Translations under genes and position numbers: made by a program
Assembly: GCF_902833055.1 (NCBI RefSeq)
Contig: NZ_CADFEJ010000012.1
Coordinates: 62,001 to 126,000, forward strand
DNA length: 64,000 nt
Direction of reading: 5' to 3'
Source: Burkholderia territorii
Lineage (GTDB): Bacteria > Pseudomonadota > Gammaproteobacteria > Burkholderiales > Burkholderiaceae
In this document: one piece after another, positions 27,824-36,110 of the stretch
Position numbering within the stretch: the first letter of the stretch is position 1
Layout: each line of letters opens with the position of its first letter
The notes under the pieces: model-generated
The model's input: the letters and a program-made list of their open reading frames with translations, nothing else
Told to the model about the DNA's origin: nothing
The model's database searches: none

Positions 27824-29611
27824 ATGCAGCCTCTTTCCGATGAAGCGCCGCTGGCCCTGTTCGAATCGGTTCACAACGAGACGGCCGTCGCCTCCGGCGA
27901 CCTGACGCTCGCGGTCAGGACCTGGGGCGACCCGGCCCGCTCGCCGGTCGTGCTCGTGCACGGCTACCCCGACGACAGCAGCGTCTGGCAGCAGGTCGCG
28001 CCGCTGCTCGCGCGCAAGCATTACGTGATTGCCTACGACGTGCGCGGCGCGGGCCTGTCCGGCGCGCCGAAGCGCACGGCCGACTACCATCTCGCGAAGC
28101 TGACGGACGACTTCATCGCGGTGATCGACGCGCTCTGCCCCGGCCGCGCGGTGCACCTGATCGCGCACGACTGGGGCTCGATCCAGGGCTGGGAGTTCGT
28201 CACGGATCCGCGGCTCGCCGGCCGCATCGCGTCGTATACGTCGTGCTCGGGGCCATGCCTCGACCACGTCGGCTTCTGGCTGCGCGAGCGCGTGCTGCAT
28301 CCGACGCCCGCATCGTTGGCCAGGCTCGGCGGCCAGCTCGTGCGCTCGTGGTACGTGTATCTGTTCCACCTGCCGTTCATCCCCGAACTCGGCTGGCGGC
28401 TGTGGCTCGGCCGCGCATGGCCGGGCCTGCTGCGCCGCGTCGAGAAGACCGCCGCCGCGCCGCGCGCGACGCAGGCCGACGACGGCGCGCGCGGCGTGCG
28501 CCTCTATCGCGCGAATTTCATCCGCTGCCTGTTCGCGCCGCGCGAGCGCTACGCGCATGCGCCGGTGCAGACGATCGTGCCGCTCGGCGACAAATACGTG
28601 AGCCCGGCGCTATCCGAGAACCTGTCGCGCTGGGTGCCGCAGTACTACCGCCGCGAAGTCGCGGCCGGCCACTGGCTGCCGCTCGCCGATCCCGCGCGCT
28701 TCGCCGGCCTCGCCGAGCAATTGATCGACGCGGTCGAATCGGGCGACGAACCGCCCGCGCTCGCGAACGCGCGCCGCCGCGCGACCAGCGGCCGCTTCAG
28801 CGGCAAGGTCGTGGTCGTCACCGGCGCGGGCAGCGGCATCGGCCGCTGCGCGGCCCTCGCATTTGCACGCGAAGGCGCGACCGTCGTCGCGTGCGACATC
28901 GATCTCGCGAGCGCCGAGCGCACCGCGCTGCTGCTCGGGCTCACCGGCGCGCCCGCGCATGCAAAGCGCGTGGACGTCGGCCGCGCCGACGAGATGGAAG
29001 CGCTCGCGGCATGGGTCGGCAGCGAGCTCGGCGGCGCCGACGTCGTGATCAACAACGCGGGCATCGGCATGGCCGGCGGCATTCTCGATACGAGCGAGCG
29101 GCACTGGGAGCGCATCCTGCACGTGAACCTGTGGGGCGTGATCCACGGCTCGCGGCTGTTCGCGCAACAGATGGCCGCACGCGGCACCGGCGGCCACATC
29201 GTCAACACCGCGTCGGCCGCCGCGTTCGGGCCGTCGCGCGACCTGCCCGCGTACGCGACGACGAAGGCCGCCGTGCTGATGCTCAGCGAATGCATGCGCG
29301 CGGAGCTCGCGGAAAAAGGCATCGGCGTGACGGCCGTCTGCCCGGGCTTCGCGGAAACCGGAATCATGGCGTCGACGCAATACGCGGGCGCCAACGCACA
29401 GGACGAGGCACGGCTGCGCAAACGCGCGACGAAGCTGTACCAGATGCGCGGCCTGAAGCCGGAAACCGTCGCGCAGGCGATGGTCGACGGCGTGCTGCGC
29501 AACCGGCCGGTCGTGGCCGTGGGCACCGAGGCGCACGCGCTGCGCTTCGTCGGCCGCTTCATGCCGTGGCTCGGCCGGATGCTCGCCCGCGTCAGCATGG
29601 CATCGCATTGA
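27824..29611 (+). CDS. Alpha/beta-hydrolase-SDR fusion (EphD-like)
   Basis: A 595-aa bifunctional protein. Residues 25-305 form an alpha/beta hydrolase with VLVHGYPD, a nucleophile elbow with Asp rather than Ser (IAHDWGS, Asp116) and His283 in AAGHWLPL, the pattern of epoxide hydrolases. Residues 327-590 form a short-chain dehydrogenase with TGAGSGIG (333-340), NNAG, Ser464 and the YxxxK pair Tyr477/Lys481. The same order is found in mycobacterial EphD, where the two activities act on a lipid epoxide. Here an oxidised lipid or xenobiotic substrate is inferred. It sits in an operon with an M24 protein and a PF10118 protein. Confidence 0.88.
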   Translation: MQPLSDEAPLALFESVHNETAVASGDLTLAVRTWGDPARSPVVLVHGYPDDSSVWQQVAPLLARKHYVIAYDVRGAGLSGAPKRTADYHLAKLTDDFIAVIDALCPGRAVHLIAHDWGSIQGWEFVTDPRLAGRIASYTSCSGPCLDHVGFWLRERVLHPTPASLARLGGQLVRSWYVYLFHLPFIPELGWRLWLGRAWPGLLRRVEKTAAAPRATQADDGARGVRLYRANFIRCLFAPRERYAHAPVQTIVPLGDKYVSPALSENLSRWVPQYYRREVAAGHWLPLADPARFAGLAEQLIDAVESGDEPPALANARRRATSGRFSGKVVVVTGAGSGIGRCAALAFAREGATVVACDIDLASAERTALLLGLTGAPAHAKRVDVGRADEMEALAAWVGSELGGADVVINNAGIGMAGGILDTSERHWERILHVNLWGVIHGSRLFAQQMAARGTGGHIVNTASAAAFGPSRDLPAYATTKAAVLMLSECMRAELAEKGIGVTAVCPGFAETGIMASTQYAGANAQDEARLRKRATKLYQMRGLKPETVAQAMVDGVLRNRPVVAVGTEAHALRFVGRFMPWLGRMLARVSMASH

Positions 29612-29644
29612 CGCGCAGCGCGCCGCACAGCAACGGAGACACAG

Positions 29645-30550
29645 ATGACCGCTACCGCCGAGTATCACAAGATCAAGGCCCGGCACGTGAAGTTCGACTT
29701 CAGCGACACGCCGATCACCTGGGTGCCGAACGACCCGGGCAGCACGCACATCATCAATACGCTGAACCTGCTGTTCCCGGAAGGCGAACTCTGGTTCTGC
29801 CGCGTGTACAACAAGGCACTGCCGCACATCACCGATGCGCGGCTGCGCGACGAAGCCGAAGGATTCCTGCGCCAGGAAGCCGTGCATTCGCGCTCGCACG
29901 GCGGCATGCTCAAGCATTACTACGATCGACACGGGATCGACACGAAACCGTTCACGCAGAAGCTGAACTGGCTGTTTACGCGCGTGCTGGGCGAAGCGCC
30001 GTTCGGGCTGAAGATCGGCCACACGCGTTTCTGGCTGCGTCAGCAACTCGCGGTGATCGCCTCGCTCGAGCATTTCTTCGGCTATCTCGGCAACTGGGTG
30101 CTCAACGCGCACGGGCTCGACGAAGGCCGCGCCGACCCGACGATGGTCGACCTGCTGCGCTGGCACGGCGCGGAGGAAGTCGAACACCGGACCGTCGCGT
30201 TCGACATCTACAACCACATGGGCGGCAACTACCCGGAGCGCTGCGTGCACATGGCGTTCGTGATCGTGCTGCTGCTCTACTTCATCACGAGCGGCGCGAA
30301 ATTCATGTACCGGCGGGATCCGGCCGCCGGCCGCTATCCGGGTTTCGTGCTGTCGTGGTGGAAGGGTTCGCGGCGCGGGCACCTGCCGTCGTTCTGGAAA
30401 GTGATCGGCGCGGCGCTGCGCTATTTCAGGCCGGGCTACACGCCGCACCACGAAGGCTCGACCGAGCAGGCACTCGCGTATCTGGCGCGCTCGCCGGCCG
30501 CGCAGGCGGCCGCGCACGGCGGCAACTGGGGCACGACGAAAGGCGCGTGA
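29645..30550 (+). CDS. Metal-dependent hydrolase-like protein (PF10118 family)
   Basis: A 301-aa protein of the predicted metal-dependent hydrolase family. It has ferritin-like acidic/His motifs: RQEAVHSRSHGGML (about 79-92), ASLEHFFGYLGN and WHGAEEVEHRTVAFD (about 175-189), which would form a di-metal site. A hydrophobic helix (FVIVLLLYFITSG) suggests membrane contact. Members often neighbour lipid-modifying SDR/hydrolase genes, as here, 33 nt after the EphD-like fusion. Confidence 0.82.
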   Translation: MTATAEYHKIKARHVKFDFSDTPITWVPNDPGSTHIINTLNLLFPEGELWFCRVYNKALPHITDARLRDEAEGFLRQEAVHSRSHGGMLKHYYDRHGIDTKPFTQKLNWLFTRVLGEAPFGLKIGHTRFWLRQQLAVIASLEHFFGYLGNWVLNAHGLDEGRADPTMVDLLRWHGAEEVEHRTVAFDIYNHMGGNYPERCVHMAFVIVLLLYFITSGAKFMYRRDPAAGRYPGFVLSWWKGSRRGHLPSFWKVIGAALRYFRPGYTPHHEGSTEQALAYLARSPAAQAAAHGGNWGTTKGA

Positions 30551-30639
30551 GCGGATCCGCGCCCGGCTTCTCGGCGGTTTCGGCGGGCGCGCCCGCCGAA
30601 ATGCGTACAATCGCGGCTTCATTTCCCGGAGGTGCCGCG

Positions 30640-30927
30640 ATGACCATGAAGAAAACCGATCTCGAAAAGAACAAGGCGCTCAAGCTGACGCACGCGATGA
30701 AGCAGTCCAGCTCCGCGCGCTTCGGCAAGGGTGCGGAGGAAGCTGCGAAGCTCGATCGCCGCGCGCAACGCAAGCTCGACCAGGAGCAGGGCCTCGTGCC
30801 GTTCGCATGCAAGCTGAACGCCGAACTCGTCGAACAGTTGAAGGCACGCGCCGCCACGCATCCGAACGGGATGACGGGCCTGCTGTCCGAACTGCTCGTC
30901 AACGGCCTCGCCCAGCGCGATGCGTGA
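30640..30927 (+). CDS. Small protein with ribbon-helix-helix-like C-terminus
   Basis: A 95-aa, strongly basic N-terminal half (KKTDLEKNKALKLTHAMKQ...LDRRAQRKLDQEQ), then a strand plus two helices (VPFACKLNAELVEQLKARA...MTGLLSELLVNGL) that fit a ribbon-helix-helix DNA-binding fold. No toxin gene is adjacent. GGAGGT lies 7 nt before the ATG, so it is well translated. Function unknown; a small DNA-binding regulator is inferred. Confidence 0.6.
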   Translation: MTMKKTDLEKNKALKLTHAMKQSSSARFGKGAEEAAKLDRRAQRKLDQEQGLVPFACKLNAELVEQLKARAATHPNGMTGLLSELLVNGLAQRDA

Positions 30928-30952
30928 TCGCCACGTATCTCGAAAATAGTCG

Positions 30953-30981
30953 TTGACAACGCCGCACGACATCGACAAACT
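30953..30981 (+). promoter_or_regulatory. Candidate promoter of the small RNA
   Basis: A perfect TTGACA (30953-30958) is followed after 17 nt by CAAACT (30976-30981), a weak -10 box. It would start transcription near 30988, directly before the structured region that ends in a terminator. Confidence 0.4.
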
Positions 30982-30987
30982 CGTTCG

Positions 30988-31134
30988 CATGCCTACGTTC
31001 AAGCTCATCGCCATCGCGAATCATTGCCTGGTGAACATTCGAAAGAATGGTTCACGGGAGGCGCTTGTGCGTTAGCATCCGAGCAGTACCGCATGTCACA
31101 CAAGGCCTCACCGGAAACGGATGAGGCCTTTTTG
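30988..31134 (+). ncRNA. Candidate small RNA or leader RNA, about 145 nt
   Basis: The 251-nt gap before the DUF2917 gene holds, in order, a TTGACA promoter element, a hairpin closed by a GAAA tetraloop with one bulged G (TGAACATTC-GAAA-GAATGGTTCA, 31032-31054), a middle region with GGGAGGCGC, and an intrinsic terminator (31102-31133). No credible ORF is contained. It is either a free-standing sRNA or an attenuator/riboswitch-like leader for the DUF2917 gene, whose ATG is 45 nt after the terminator. I do not recognise a known Rfam family. Confidence 0.45.
31102..31133 (+). terminator. Intrinsic terminator
   Basis: Stem AAGGCCTCA / TGAGGCCTT (9 bp) with an 11-nt loop is followed by TTT. A T-run on the plus strand supports plus-strand termination. 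Confidence 0.75.
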
Positions 31135-31178
31135 TTCTGGTGCGCGTCATCCGTCCGGCTCAACGAATGGAGAAGACG

Positions 31179-31553
31179 ATGGACCAGGCAAGCCCGTTGT
31201 TCGACCGTCCCGATACGCGCCGCGTCGGTGCGATCGCGTTACCGACCGTCGTGATCCGTTTCGCGGTCGCGCCGCGCACGACACTCACCTGGCGCGCGCC
31301 GAGCGATGCCGAAATCCGCGCGCACGGCGCGCCGTTGTGGATCACGCGGCCGCCGAGCGTCGATGACTACTGGGTACAACCCGGCGACGTGCTGCGTATC
31401 GCGCGCGGCGATCGCATCTGGCTCGGCACCGATGACGACCGGCCGGCCGAAGCGTCGATCACGACCGCATACGTGAGGCGCGGCGAGCGGCTCAGACGCA
31501 CGCTCGCGCGCATGCAGCGTGTGTTCGTCGGACGATGGCGAAGACGGGATTGA
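31179..31553 (+). CDS. DUF2917-domain protein
   Basis: A 124-aa protein. The central beta-rich stretch (TTLTWRAPSDAEIRAHGAPLWITRP, DDYWVQPGDVLRIARGDRIWLG) is the cupin-like DUF2917 block, common in Burkholderiales and uncharacterised. GGAGAAG stands before ATG 31179, which I prefer over the ATG 12 nt upstream because that one overlaps the ribosome-binding site. The upstream structured RNA/terminator may control it. Confidence 0.75.
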   Translation: MDQASPLFDRPDTRRVGAIALPTVVIRFAVAPRTTLTWRAPSDAEIRAHGAPLWITRPPSVDDYWVQPGDVLRIARGDRIWLGTDDDRPAEASITTAYVRRGERLRRTLARMQRVFVGRWRRRD

Positions 31554-31726
31554 CGATGCGCGCATCACGCGCGCGACGGGATGTCGGAGTGCGCGGAATC
31601 ACCGCATCCGGAAATGGACGCACCCGCGACGCAATGCGCCGCGGGTGCGCGTCGAATGACGCGGCACGCGCATGCGTGCCGCGCGCGATCGCGCGCCGTG
31701 TGCAACGCTTGCATGCATCACGTGCA

Positions 31727-32005
31727 TCAGGTGCTGGCGGCGAGACGCGGGCCCGTGCTGCGAGGCGTGGAATCGAGGTCGGGGCGTTGCGCCGCCTGCG
31801 AGGTCACCCACGGGTCGATGCCTTGCTTTTGCACCTCCTCGAGAAATGACACCCGCGTGCGCCAGTAATCCGCCTGTAATTTCGCATCGATGACGCGCTG
31901 TTCGGCTGCGAACAATTCCATGCGCGCCGTCACGAGCATCGACGCAGCGGTTTTTTCCGGCGTGGGGGCGTGCCGCATCGCCCAACGGCTGATCCAGTTC
32001 AACAT
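31727..32005 (-). CDS. Small hypothetical protein with central helix
   Basis: A 92-aa protein starting MLNWISRWAMRHAPTP, with a long amphipathic helix around residues 18-60 (AASMLVTARMELFAAEQRVIDAK) and a disordered tail. A perfect GGAGGT stands 7 nt before ATG 32005. No family recognised; the helix could form a coiled coil. The neighbouring gene on the other strand is DUF2917. Confidence 0.65.
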   Translation of the reverse strand: MLNWISRWAMRHAPTPEKTAASMLVTARMELFAAEQRVIDAKLQADYWRTRVSFLEEVQKQGIDPWVTSQAAQRPDLDSTPRSTGPRLAAST

Positions 32006-32770
32006 GCTGACCTCCGTGATGACGGACGAACCCGCATCGGGCAATCGCAACCGGTCGCGCCTGCCCGAATGCGCCGCGGCCGTCACCGCACTTCACCGCC
32101 TGGCCTGCACGGACTGCGACTCCCCCGCGTCGGCAACGACTGGCCGGCGTGTGTGCGCGGTGTATCTATCCTAGAAAGACTTGCCGGTTAACGCGATGAC
32201 GTCTTGCAATCTTTTACACAGAAACCACAGTCCGGCTCGCATCGCGAAATGACAGTTGCGGACGCGACGGCTTCGGCGCAGGATAGCCCGATATCTGCAA
32301 CCGCCTGGACTGACGAATGGCCGCTGCATACCGCCGCGCGCCCGCGCCGGTCATGCGTGCACGCTCGCGCATACCGTGCGCCCGTCGTCCCGTGTTCGCC
32401 GCTCATGCGGGTGCGCCATGGCGGCCGCCTGTCGTCGCGCGGCGGCGCGCGCCGCATGTCCATCATGCCGTTGCGTCCGCATCGGCCGTCACGGCCCGCT
32501 TGCCATCGAATCGTTTCCATCGTTTCTGCCTGCCCGCGTCGAGCGAACCGGTAAAATGCGCGCCGTCCTCGCGCGGCCGGCCTGTCCGACCGTTCGCGCG
32601 AACGCAGCCGATCGTGCCCCGCAACTATATCGTCCGAGCTATCCGCGCTATTACAATCCGCCGATAGCGTCGCAATAGTGGCTGGTTACAGTAGGCCGGC
32701 CTCGCGCTGCCTTACAACAATTCGGCATAAACAACAAGCAACACGACAACCCGACCGGAGAAACGCCTTC
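32006..32770. other. Long gene-free region before the purine permease
   Basis: 765 nt with no ORF I can defend on either strand. A TACAAT box near 32650-32655 and an AT-rich leader (about 32700-32750) probably belong to the promoter of the downstream permease. I looked for a purine-riboswitch-like fold and saw none. Confidence 0.4.
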
Positions 32771-34072
32771 ATGGAATCCATCAAGCGGTATTTCGGCTTC
32801 GACGAAGCCGGCACCGACTTCCGCACCGAAATACTCGCGGGCGTCACCACGTTCCTGACGATGGCCTACATCATCTTCGTCAACCCCGCGATCCTCGGCG
32901 ATGCCGGCATGCCGAAGGAATCGGTGTTCGTCGCGACCTGCCTCGTCGCGGCGCTGGCGTCGATCATCATGGGCCTGTACGCGAACTACCCGATCGCGTG
33001 CGCGCCCGGCATGGGCCTGAACGCATATTTCGCCTACACGGTCGTCAAGGGGATGGGCTTCACGTGGCAGGCCGCGCTCGGCGCGGTGTTCATCTCCGGC
33101 TGCCTGTTCCTGCTCGTCACGCTGTTCCGCGTGCGCGAGGCAATCGTCAACGGCATTCCGAAATCGCTGCGCATCTCGATCACCGCCGGCATCGGCCTGT
33201 TCCTCGGCATCATCTCGCTGAAGACCTCGGGCGTGATCGTCGGCAACCCGGCCACGCTCGTCACGCTCGGCGACCTGCACAAGCACGACACGATCCTCGC
33301 GATCGTCGGCTTCTTCACGATCGTTACGCTCGACCACCTGCGCGTGCGCGGCGCAATCCTGATCGGCATCATCGGCGTCACGATCCTGTCGTTCTTCTTC
33401 GGCGACAACCAGTTCCACGGCGTGTTCTCCGCACCGCCGTCGATCGACGCGACGCTGTTCAAGCTCGACATCGGCGCCGCGCTGTCGACCGGCATCATCA
33501 ACGTGATCCTCGTGTTCTTCCTCGTCGAGCTGTTCGATGCGACCGGCACGCTGATGGGCGTCGCGAATCGCGCGGGGCTGCTCGTCGAAGGCAAGATGAA
33601 CCGCCTGAACAAGGCGCTGCTCGCGGACAGCACCGCGATCGTCGCGGGCTCGGTGCTCGGCACGTCGTCGACCACCGCGTACATCGAAAGCGCGTCGGGC
33701 GTGCAGGCCGGCGGCCGCACAGGCGTGACGGCGATCACCGTTGCCGTGCTGTTCCTCGCGTGCCTGTTCATCGCACCGCTCGCCGGCGTCGTGCCGGCTT
33801 ATGCGACCGCACCGGCACTGCTCTACGTGTCGTGCCTGATGCTGCGCGAGATGGTCGACGTACCGTGGGACGACGCGACCGAAGCCGTGCCGGCCGCGCT
33901 CACCGCGTTGCTGATGCCGTTCACCTACTCGATCGCGAACGGCGTCGCGTTCGGCTTCATCGCATACGGCGGCCTGAAGCTGCTGACCGGCCAGGCGCGC
34001 ACGGTCAAGCCGATCGTGTGGATCATCGCGGCCGTGTTCCTGTTCCGCTTCTTCTATCTCGGCAGCGAGTGA
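32771..34072 (+). CDS. NCS2-family purine (hypoxanthine/guanine-type) permease
   Basis: A 433-aa inner-membrane protein of the AzgA/PbuG branch. The N-terminal segment RTEILAGVTTFLTMAYIIFVNP, the substrate-site segments ACAPGMGLNAYFAYTV (about 76-91) and VFFLVELFDATGTLMGVANRAG (about 248-269), and GTSSTTAYIESASGVQAGGRTG (about 297) are diagnostic. It takes up purine bases with protons. CGGAG stands upstream of the ATG, and the gene ends in an intrinsic terminator, so it is monocistronic. Confidence 0.93.
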   Translation: MESIKRYFGFDEAGTDFRTEILAGVTTFLTMAYIIFVNPAILGDAGMPKESVFVATCLVAALASIIMGLYANYPIACAPGMGLNAYFAYTVVKGMGFTWQAALGAVFISGCLFLLVTLFRVREAIVNGIPKSLRISITAGIGLFLGIISLKTSGVIVGNPATLVTLGDLHKHDTILAIVGFFTIVTLDHLRVRGAILIGIIGVTILSFFFGDNQFHGVFSAPPSIDATLFKLDIGAALSTGIINVILVFFLVELFDATGTLMGVANRAGLLVEGKMNRLNKALLADSTAIVAGSVLGTSSTTAYIESASGVQAGGRTGVTAITVAVLFLACLFIAPLAGVVPAYATAPALLYVSCLMLREMVDVPWDDATEAVPAALTALLMPFTYSIANGVAFGFIAYGGLKLLTGQARTVKPIVWIIAAVFLFRFFYLGSE

Positions 34073-34107
34073 CGCACGCGCGCCCGTGCGCTGCAAGATG
34101 AAACGAA

Positions 34108-34133
34108 AACGCCACCCTCGCGGTGGCGTTTTT
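34108..34133 (+). terminator. Intrinsic terminator after the purine permease
   Basis: Stem AACGCCACC / GGTGGCGTT with a 5-nt loop (CTCGC) is followed by TTT, 36 nt after the stop. Confidence 0.85.
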
Positions 34134-34179
34134 GCTTCGTGCTCGGCGGGGCGATGCGCGACGCGCAAGCCAGCTTCGG

Positions 34180-35067
34180 TCAAGCGTCCGCCTGACGGAG
34201 CACCCAGCGGGCGAACGCCTGCAACGGCCCCTCGCTCAGTTCCAGCGGCTCGGGCAACACGAGACAGAAGCGCTTGATCACGCCCCGCGCGTCGGGCCAG
34301 GGCGCCGCGAGCAACCCTTGCGCGATCTCGGCGTCGACATAGAGGCGCGGCACCAGCGCGACGCCGAGCCCGGCCAGCGCCGCCGCGATCAGCATCGAGT
34401 AAAGATCGTAGCGTGCGCCGGCAGCCGGATTGTTGACCGGCAACCCGGTCTCCTGCACGTATGCCGACCACGCGTCGGGCGTCTGGCGCTTGTGCAGGCG
34501 CGGCAGCGTGCCCAGCAACATGTCCGGCGGGCCGCCCGCGAGCAGCGACGGATGGCAGACCGGCACCAGCACCTCCTCGCACAACCGGTACGTATGCATG
34601 CCGGCCCAGGCCGGATGCTCGAAGTGAATCGCCGCATCGAACCCGCTGCCGGCCAGCACGAACGGCTCCGCACGATCGGCGAAATGCACCGTGATGTTCG
34701 GATGCTGGGCCTGGAATCCGTTGAGCCGCGGAATCAGCCAGCGCGTCGCAAAGGTCGGCGTGACCGCGATATCGACGCTGCCGCCGTCGCCCGGCTGCCC
34801 CATCATGTACTGGCTGTCGCGCTCGAGCCGGTCCAGCACTTCGCGAACCTGCGCCGCATAGCGCGCGCCGTTCGGTGCCAGCCGCACGCGGTTGCCGATC
34901 CGCTCGAACAGCGCGACGCCCAGGAAGGCCTCCAGCCGGCCGATCTGCCGGCTGATCGCACCTTCGGTCAACGCCAATTCGTCGGCCGCGCGCGCGAAGC
35001 TGCCGTGCCGCGCCGCGGCCTCGAATGCCATCAATGCCGAATTGCTCGGAATCCTGCGTCGCGTCAC
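34180..35067 (-). CDS. LysR-family regulator (GcvA-like)
   Basis: A 295-aa LTTR. The HTH is SFARAADELALTEGAISRQIGRLE (about 24-47), the GcvA-type pattern, with the effector domain from about residue 95. GTG start at 35067, supported by GGGAG 6 nt upstream. It is divergent from the three-gene metallo-hydrolase operon at 35237 and is the likely regulator, through the 169-nt gap. Confidence 0.9.
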   Translation of the reverse strand: MTRRRIPSNSALMAFEAAARHGSFARAADELALTEGAISRQIGRLEAFLGVALFERIGNRVRLAPNGARYAAQVREVLDRLERDSQYMMGQPGDGGSVDIAVTPTFATRWLIPRLNGFQAQHPNITVHFADRAEPFVLAGSGFDAAIHFEHPAWAGMHTYRLCEEVLVPVCHPSLLAGGPPDMLLGTLPRLHKRQTPDAWSAYVQETGLPVNNPAAGARYDLYSMLIAAALAGLGVALVPRLYVDAEIAQGLLAAPWPDARGVIKRFCLVLPEPLELSEGPLQAFARWVLRQADA

Positions 35068-35236
35068 GATGGCTCCCGGTTCGACCGCCCGCCGTCGATT
35101 ATGGCTTGATCAAATGTCATTGAACGGTGACGAATCATCGTTTTTCTCTCATTGTTCCGCTCATTATCATGACAAAAACTCAACCCGTCGAGCTGACCCA
35201 TCGATTCCGAAGGCCGCTCGCCCCTGCGGAGAAGTC

Positions 35237-35767
35237 ATGATCTATGCCGTTGAATGCAGCATCGCCGAGCCCGCCGTCGAAGCCGAGTGGAACGACTTCT
35301 ACAGCCGGGTCAAACTGCCCGCGCTGATCTCCGTATCCGGCTTTCGCACGTCGCAACGCTTTCGCGCACTTGGCGGCGACGGCCCCGTCTACCTCGCGCT
35401 GCACACGATCGACGGCCCGGACGTGCTGACGTCGGCCGAGTATCGCGACAACGGCGGCGGCAATTTCGCGCGCTGGCAGCCGTACATCGTCGAGTGGCGC
35501 CGCAACGTGTACGACTGCGCGGCACCCGCGCCGGCCGTCTCCGGCCGTCAATGGCTGGCCGTTTGCGACGACCCCGCCCCGTTCGCGCGAGCAGGTATCG
35601 CGGCCACGGCCATGCACGCGGTCGCGCTGGATCGCCGGCCGGCCACGCGCTGGCTGGCCGTCCTCACGCACGATCAGGCTCGGCTCGGATCCGATGGCGC
35701 GATCCGGCTCTATGCGGCGATGGGCGAGCGGCTCGTCAGCACGCCGACGCCAGCAACCGCACGCTGA
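35237..35767 (+). CDS. Hypothetical protein, possible ferredoxin-like (dimeric alpha/beta barrel) fold
   Basis: A 176-aa protein. It begins MIYAVECSIAEPAVEAEWNDFY with SGFRTSQRF and YLALHTIDGPDVL downstream, an arrangement reminiscent of EthD/Dabb-type domains, possibly duplicated (a second half from about residue 100: WLAVCDDPAPFARAGI). First gene of a compact operon (13 and 3 nt to the next two). Function unknown. GGAGAAG stands before the ATG. Confidence 0.55.
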   Translation: MIYAVECSIAEPAVEAEWNDFYSRVKLPALISVSGFRTSQRFRALGGDGPVYLALHTIDGPDVLTSAEYRDNGGGNFARWQPYIVEWRRNVYDCAAPAPAVSGRQWLAVCDDPAPFARAGIAATAMHAVALDRRPATRWLAVLTHDQARLGSDGAIRLYAAMGERLVSTPTPATAR

Positions 35768-35780
35768 CCGGAGCCGGACC

Positions 35781-36107
35781 ATGCCCAGCGTCACGATTCT
35801 GATTCCCGAAACGAGCATGCCGACCAGATCGGCACTCGACGCACTGTCGTCGGCCTGCGAGCAGCTCTGCACCGACGTGTTGAGCGCCGCACCCGGCACG
35901 GTTCACGTCGCATACGTTCCGGTCCGGCACGGCCTCGGACATCCGGTCAGCGCGGAGATCCGCATGCGCACCTCGTCATTTCGCACCACTGAACTGATGG
36001 ACTGGTTCATGACCGAGCTCGATCGCGAGATTCTTCGCCACACCGGATTCGTCGCACGCATCCGCTGCTTCGGCTACGGCACCGCTCACCTTTATGCACG
36101 CCATTGA
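35781..36107 (+). CDS. Small hypothetical protein, tautomerase-like fold possible
   Basis: A 108-aa protein with a beta-alpha-beta pattern (MPSVTILIPE...LSSACEQLCTDVL...GTVHVAYVPVRHG...). I see a resemblance in layout to MIF/CHMI-type tautomerases but no conserved Pro1 context beyond MP at the N-terminus, which would leave Pro1 after Met removal, as tautomerases need. It lies between the 176-aa protein and an MBL hydrolase in one operon. Confidence 0.5.
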   Translation: MPSVTILIPETSMPTRSALDALSSACEQLCTDVLSAAPGTVHVAYVPVRHGLGHPVSAEIRMRTSSFRTTELMDWFMTELDREILRHTGFVARIRCFGYGTAHLYARH

Positions 36108-36110
36108 CCC

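Noticed and set aside
32006..32770. Purine riboswitch ahead of the NCS2 permease
   Set aside because: I could not find the three-stem arrangement or conserved loop bases of a purine aptamer.
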